64,000 nt of DNA, taken from the NCBI GenBank assembly GCA_030068145.1, contig JAPJBO010000082.1:368564-432563 (forward strand). The letters are read 5' to 3'. A program made the position numbers and the translations under genes. Shown in pieces: positions 60,923 to 64,000 of this stretch (within the stretch, counting starts at the first letter, position 1; each line of letters starts with the position of its first letter). Source of the stretch: Diplonema papillatum. Its lineage: Eukaryota > Euglenozoa > Diplonemea > Diplonemida > Diplonemidae. The notes beneath the pieces are model-generated. The model was not told the origin of the DNA and made no database searches. It was given only the letters and a program-made list of their open reading frames with translations.

Positions 60923-61759
60923 ATGCTGTTGATTCAGCTTCAAAGAGCCCGTAGACACGAAGCGACGAACCGTACCGCTATACGCGCCGACCGCTCCATC
61001 ACGCTGCCAGGACAAAACACACCACTCGTTCTCAAAGCCATAGCAGTACACTCCGGCCACAACAACGCAGGGCACTACGTCATCCACGCCCTCAACGATA
61101 TCGACGCTAACCAACGATGGACGCGCTTCGACGGACTACAGACGCACTCCACTTCGACACAAAACTACGCCGACAACGAAGTTTACCTCTGCGTCTACCA
61201 GCTCAAAGACTACCCACAGACGGATGTCCCGCCACCCATAGACCACAACCACTATGAACCCCCAAAGCCTGCCACGTCCAGAACCACAACACAAGAGCCG
61301 GACTCGACGCAAAGTATACTTAGAGCCATGCGCGGAGACGAGACATCTACCGACACACCCACACAACGACACGACAGCACACCCCCCACACAAACACCCA
61401 CAACACCAGGCACGTCACAGACCTCCAGTACCACCGCGGAAACAGAGACCAGCAGTGAAGACGACTTACGATGTCCCCACTGCCACACACGCACAACAAC
61501 AACCGGCCTCAAACTGAAGGGAAAACAAGGATTACGGACGCACCTACGTTACTGCAAGAAGAAACCAACCAGAACTAAGTCACAAGCAGAAACAACGCTG
61601 CGAAGCACCACCCAGAAACGAGAGAGATGTCCCTACTGCCACAGCGACGGACGAACCGTGGGGAAACCACTTTTCAAAAGTCTACGACACCATAAGCCCT
61701 GGTGCAAAAAGAAGCACTGTAAACAACGCACAGCAACGACGACTCCATCAGACGAATAA
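60923..61759 (+). CDS. Mobile-element ORF: C-terminal half of a USP peptidase plus two CCHC-type zinc fingers
   Basis: An ORF of 278 residues after an in-frame upstream TGA. Residues 1-95 match the second half of a USP (peptidase C19) domain: LIQLQRARR, LKAIAVHSGHNNAGHYVIHA with the catalytic-type His51 (GHY), RWTRFDG with Asp70, and NEVYLCVYQL as the last strand. The N-terminal Cys box is missing, so this copy cannot be an active peptidase alone. A Thr/Pro/Ser-rich linker (about 100-180) leads to two fingers: CPHC...THLRYC (184-211) and CPYC...HHKPWC (236-261). The DNA is unusually AC-rich (many ACA and ACC codons), unlike the GC-rich host exons. The sequence after the stop is a dispersed repeat ending in a SINE-shared tail. 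That suggests the last ORF of a 5'-truncated LINE-like element. Alternatively, a host gene fragment sits next to a LINE end. Confidence 0.65.
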   Translation: MLLIQLQRARRHEATNRTAIRADRSITLPGQNTPLVLKAIAVHSGHNNAGHYVIHALNDIDANQRWTRFDGLQTHSTSTQNYADNEVYLCVYQLKDYPQTDVPPPIDHNHYEPPKPATSRTTTQEPDSTQSILRAMRGDETSTDTPTQRHDSTPPTQTPTTPGTSQTSSTTAETETSSEDDLRCPHCHTRTTTTGLKLKGKQGLRTHLRYCKKKPTRTKSQAETTLRSTTQKRERCPYCHSDGRTVGKPLFKSLRHHKPWCKKKHCKQRTATTTPSDE

Positions 61760-62215
61760 CCTCACTAACCACGGGTACCCAGTGTGCCCAGAGTGCCTTA
61801 ACTGTGGCGAGCAACGAACAGTTTTACCCTGCAATCTACCCAAAAAAAACCTTATCTTAGGACGGAAGCAACCCGCACCACATGAAGCACCGCAAGTGCC
61901 GCGAAATCCAAGCACCACACTGCGAGAAAATACATATAAACGCGGACAACAGACCGGTACGGGCTACAAGGCAACCCCTGCTGAACTTGTAGAACGTGGG
62001 GGGCCCAAGACTACACTGCACGAAGGAAAGTACTTGGTGTCGGTCACAAACAGTCCCGGACATGGCTAGCCATAACCCATAACGAAAGCGTGCACTAAAT
62101 ATACAACCCGTAACCACATAGCCCTTTCTTGCTCTAAGAGAACCCATTCATGAACGGTCACACGGAGACCCTAAACCCCCGGAATTTCAAGCGAACTTTA
62201 ACTCTAAATAACCGC
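61760..62215 (+). mobile_element. 3' untranslated region of LINE-like family B
   Basis: From 61925 it matches 22960-23240 almost completely, and 32850-33025 more weakly. It ends GGAATTTCAAGCGAACTTTA plus ACTCTAAA. The block GGTCACACGGAGACCCTAAA and this end are what family C SINEs share. Confidence 0.75.
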
Positions 62216-62334
62216 ACATATCCCTAAACATCGTTGCATCGTTGCAGGAAATCATGGGGGTTTTCTTTTTTTTTTTTGCATCGTTGCATGATCGTTGCTC
62301 ACTATGGTAGGCATAGGGCAACCATGCAACGATG

Positions 62335-63416
62335 CAGTGCAACGATGTAGTGCGACGATGTGGTGCAACGATGTAGTGCAACGATGTAGTGCGACGATGT
62401 AGTGCGACGATATGGTGCAACGATGTAGTGCAACGATGTAGTGCAACGATGTAGTGCAACGATGTAGTGCAACGATGTAGTGCAACGATGTAGTGCAACG
62501 ATGTAGTGCAACGATGCAGTGCAACGATGTAGTGCAACGATGTAGTGCAACGATGTAGTGCAACGATGTAGTGCAACGATGTAGTGCAACGATGTAGTGC
62601 AACGATGTAGTGCAACGATGTAGTGCAACGATGTAGTGCAACGATGTAGTGCAACGATGTAGTGCAGCGATGTAGTGCAACGATGTAGTGCAACGATGTA
62701 GTGCAGCGATGTAGTGCAGATGTAGTGCAGCGATAGTGCAATGATGTAGTGCAACGATGTAGTGCAACGATGTAGTGCAACGATGTAGTGCAACGATGTA
62801 GTGCAACGATGTAGTGCAACGATGTAGTGCAGCGATGTAGTGCAACGATGTAGTGCAACGATGTAGTGCAACGATGTAGTGCAACGATGTAGTGCAACGA
62901 TGTAGTGCAACGATGTAGTGCAACGATGTAGTGCAACGATGTAGTGCAACGATGTAGTGCAACGATGTAGTGCAACGATGTAGTGCAACGATGTAGTGCA
63001 ACGATGTAGTGCAACGATGTAGTGCAACGATGTAGTGCAACGATGTGATGTGCAACGATGTAGTGCAACGATGTAGTGCAACGATGTAGTGCAACGATGT
63101 AGTGCAACGATGTAGTGCAACGATGTAGTGCAACGATGTAGTGCAACGATGTAGTGCAACGATGTAGTGCAACGATGTAGTGCAACGATGTAGTGCAACG
63201 ATGTAGTGCAACGATGTAGTGCAACGATGTAGTGCAACGATGTAGTGCAACGATGTAGTGCAACGATGTAGTGCAACGATGTAGTGCAACGATGTAGTGC
63301 AGCGATGTAGTGCAACGATGTAGTGCAACGATGTAGTGCAACGATGTAGTGCAACGATGTAGTGCAACGATGTAGTGCAGCGATGTAGTGCCACGATGCG
63401 ATGTCGTGCAACGATA
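62335..63416 (+). repeat. 13-bp satellite array (about 83 copies)
   Basis: Unit GCAACGATGTAGT, with rare variants (GCAGCGATGTAGT, GCGACGATGTAGT), two short indels near 62719-62740, and one at about 63045. Inverted units (GCATCGTTGCA) lie just before the array (62232-62247, 62278-62297) and once after it (about 63834-63844). Confidence 0.98.
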
Positions 63417-63478
63417 GGAGTAACAAACCATAGGTTTGAACTGCGTATGCAGCAGTAGTGCAACTATAGGACACATGG

Positions 63479-63898
63479 TGAGCTGGCGTGTCGGCTGATG
63501 AAGCCAGTGACAGCGACGTGAGCGACTCTTCGGTGGATGACATTTCTTCGGCGGACGACGACGATTCATCTCTTGAAGAGGAACCTCTTTCGCAATCGCG
63601 TGTTCCCGTGCAAGTCCGGCCTCGGGAGACAGCAGATGCACCAGTGAATACGGAGCCAGAATAATAATAAAAGAAGTTGCTGACCCAGGCATCTGCACCA
63701 ACCGCAAAGACAGGAAAAGTGCGAAAGGCCGCTGCTGCTGGTCTCTCGAGCTTTGGCTTCACGGTAGATGACTATCCGCCAAGAAGACATACTAGTAATT
63801 ATTCGTCTTTGGGCAGTATGCAGACTTTTCTTTTGCATCGTTGCAAGAGGGTCCGGCCGCCGAGAGTTAGGGATGTGTGTGTTATTATTCGACCCCCC
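63479..63898 (+). pseudogene. Decayed acidic ORF, possible transposase-like remnant
   Basis: From 63479 the frame reads VSADEASDSDVSDSSVDD then ISSADDDDSSLEEEP to 63663. It hits three TAA codons made by an ATA/TAA microsatellite, then continues in the same frame with LTQASAPTAKTGKVRKAAAA and GLSSFGFTVDDYPP to about 63815. There is no in-frame ATG before the acidic part. The shared frame on both sides of the stops suggests one former ORF. The SSFGF element resembles GSFGF at 23.9 kb. Confidence 0.35.
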
Positions 63899-64000
63899 CC
63901 TTTACCCTGATTTCACTCTAAATTTAAAAAATAAGACGCGTCACTGGCTAACCACGGTTGAAACCGGAAAATGATGAGGGGAGGGAATTGTTTTTCGTTG

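Noticed and set aside
62187..63707. Long minus-strand ORFs of 403-506 codons full of TTSLHYIVALHRC
   Set aside because: They are the 13-bp satellite read in three frames; the flanking codons show no coding character.

Overview
This is eukaryotic nuclear DNA, most likely from a repeat-rich protist or alga that I cannot place more closely. Three points support this. Conserved proteins are recovered only by splicing GT-AG introns with consistent phase. Two pieces of 28S-like rRNA are present. The non-coding DNA is packed with SINE-like repeats, LINE remains, foldback elements, microsatellites and minisatellites. Exons are GC-rich with codons ending in G or C and stand out from their surroundings.

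Region by region: 1-36.4 kb is a repeat landscape in which I recognise no intact host gene. It holds at least a dozen short dispersed families, called A1, A2 and B to Q here, two 28S rRNA fragments (13.26-13.41 and 21.4-21.5 kb), foldback elements and a few exon-like scraps. At 36.6-40.8 kb lies a complete three-exon USP53/USP54-type deubiquitinase gene with 84 pure CAA codons, preceded by broken copies of its own 5' end. At 40.8-45.8 kb there are repeats again. At 45.8-54.5 kb lies a five-exon gene joining a trypsin-fold domain that has lost all three catalytic residues to an armadillo-type helical region; its introns carry minisatellites, dispersed repeats and a possible antisense zinc-finger gene. 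At 55.4-56.4 kb is a single-pass membrane protein gene with a truncated tandem copy upstream. At 57.08-57.79 kb is a possible three-exon gene of unknown function on the minus strand. At 58.68-59.73 kb is the first exon of an ACAD10/11-type aminoglycoside-phosphotransferase-like protein. At 60.9-62.2 kb is a 5'-truncated LINE-like element whose ORF joins the C-terminal half of a USP peptidase to two zinc fingers. At 62.3-63.4 kb is a 13-bp satellite, followed by a decayed acidic ORF.

Two themes stand out. Nearly all dispersed repeats and all confidently identified genes lie in the same orientation. Both 5'-end gene duplications have a fragment of the same SINE family (A1) at a breakpoint. The host genes are not linked in an obvious pathway. 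Exon borders were found by eye from GT/AG sites, phase and protein conservation and are not confirmed by transcripts. Family names are local labels, not database names.
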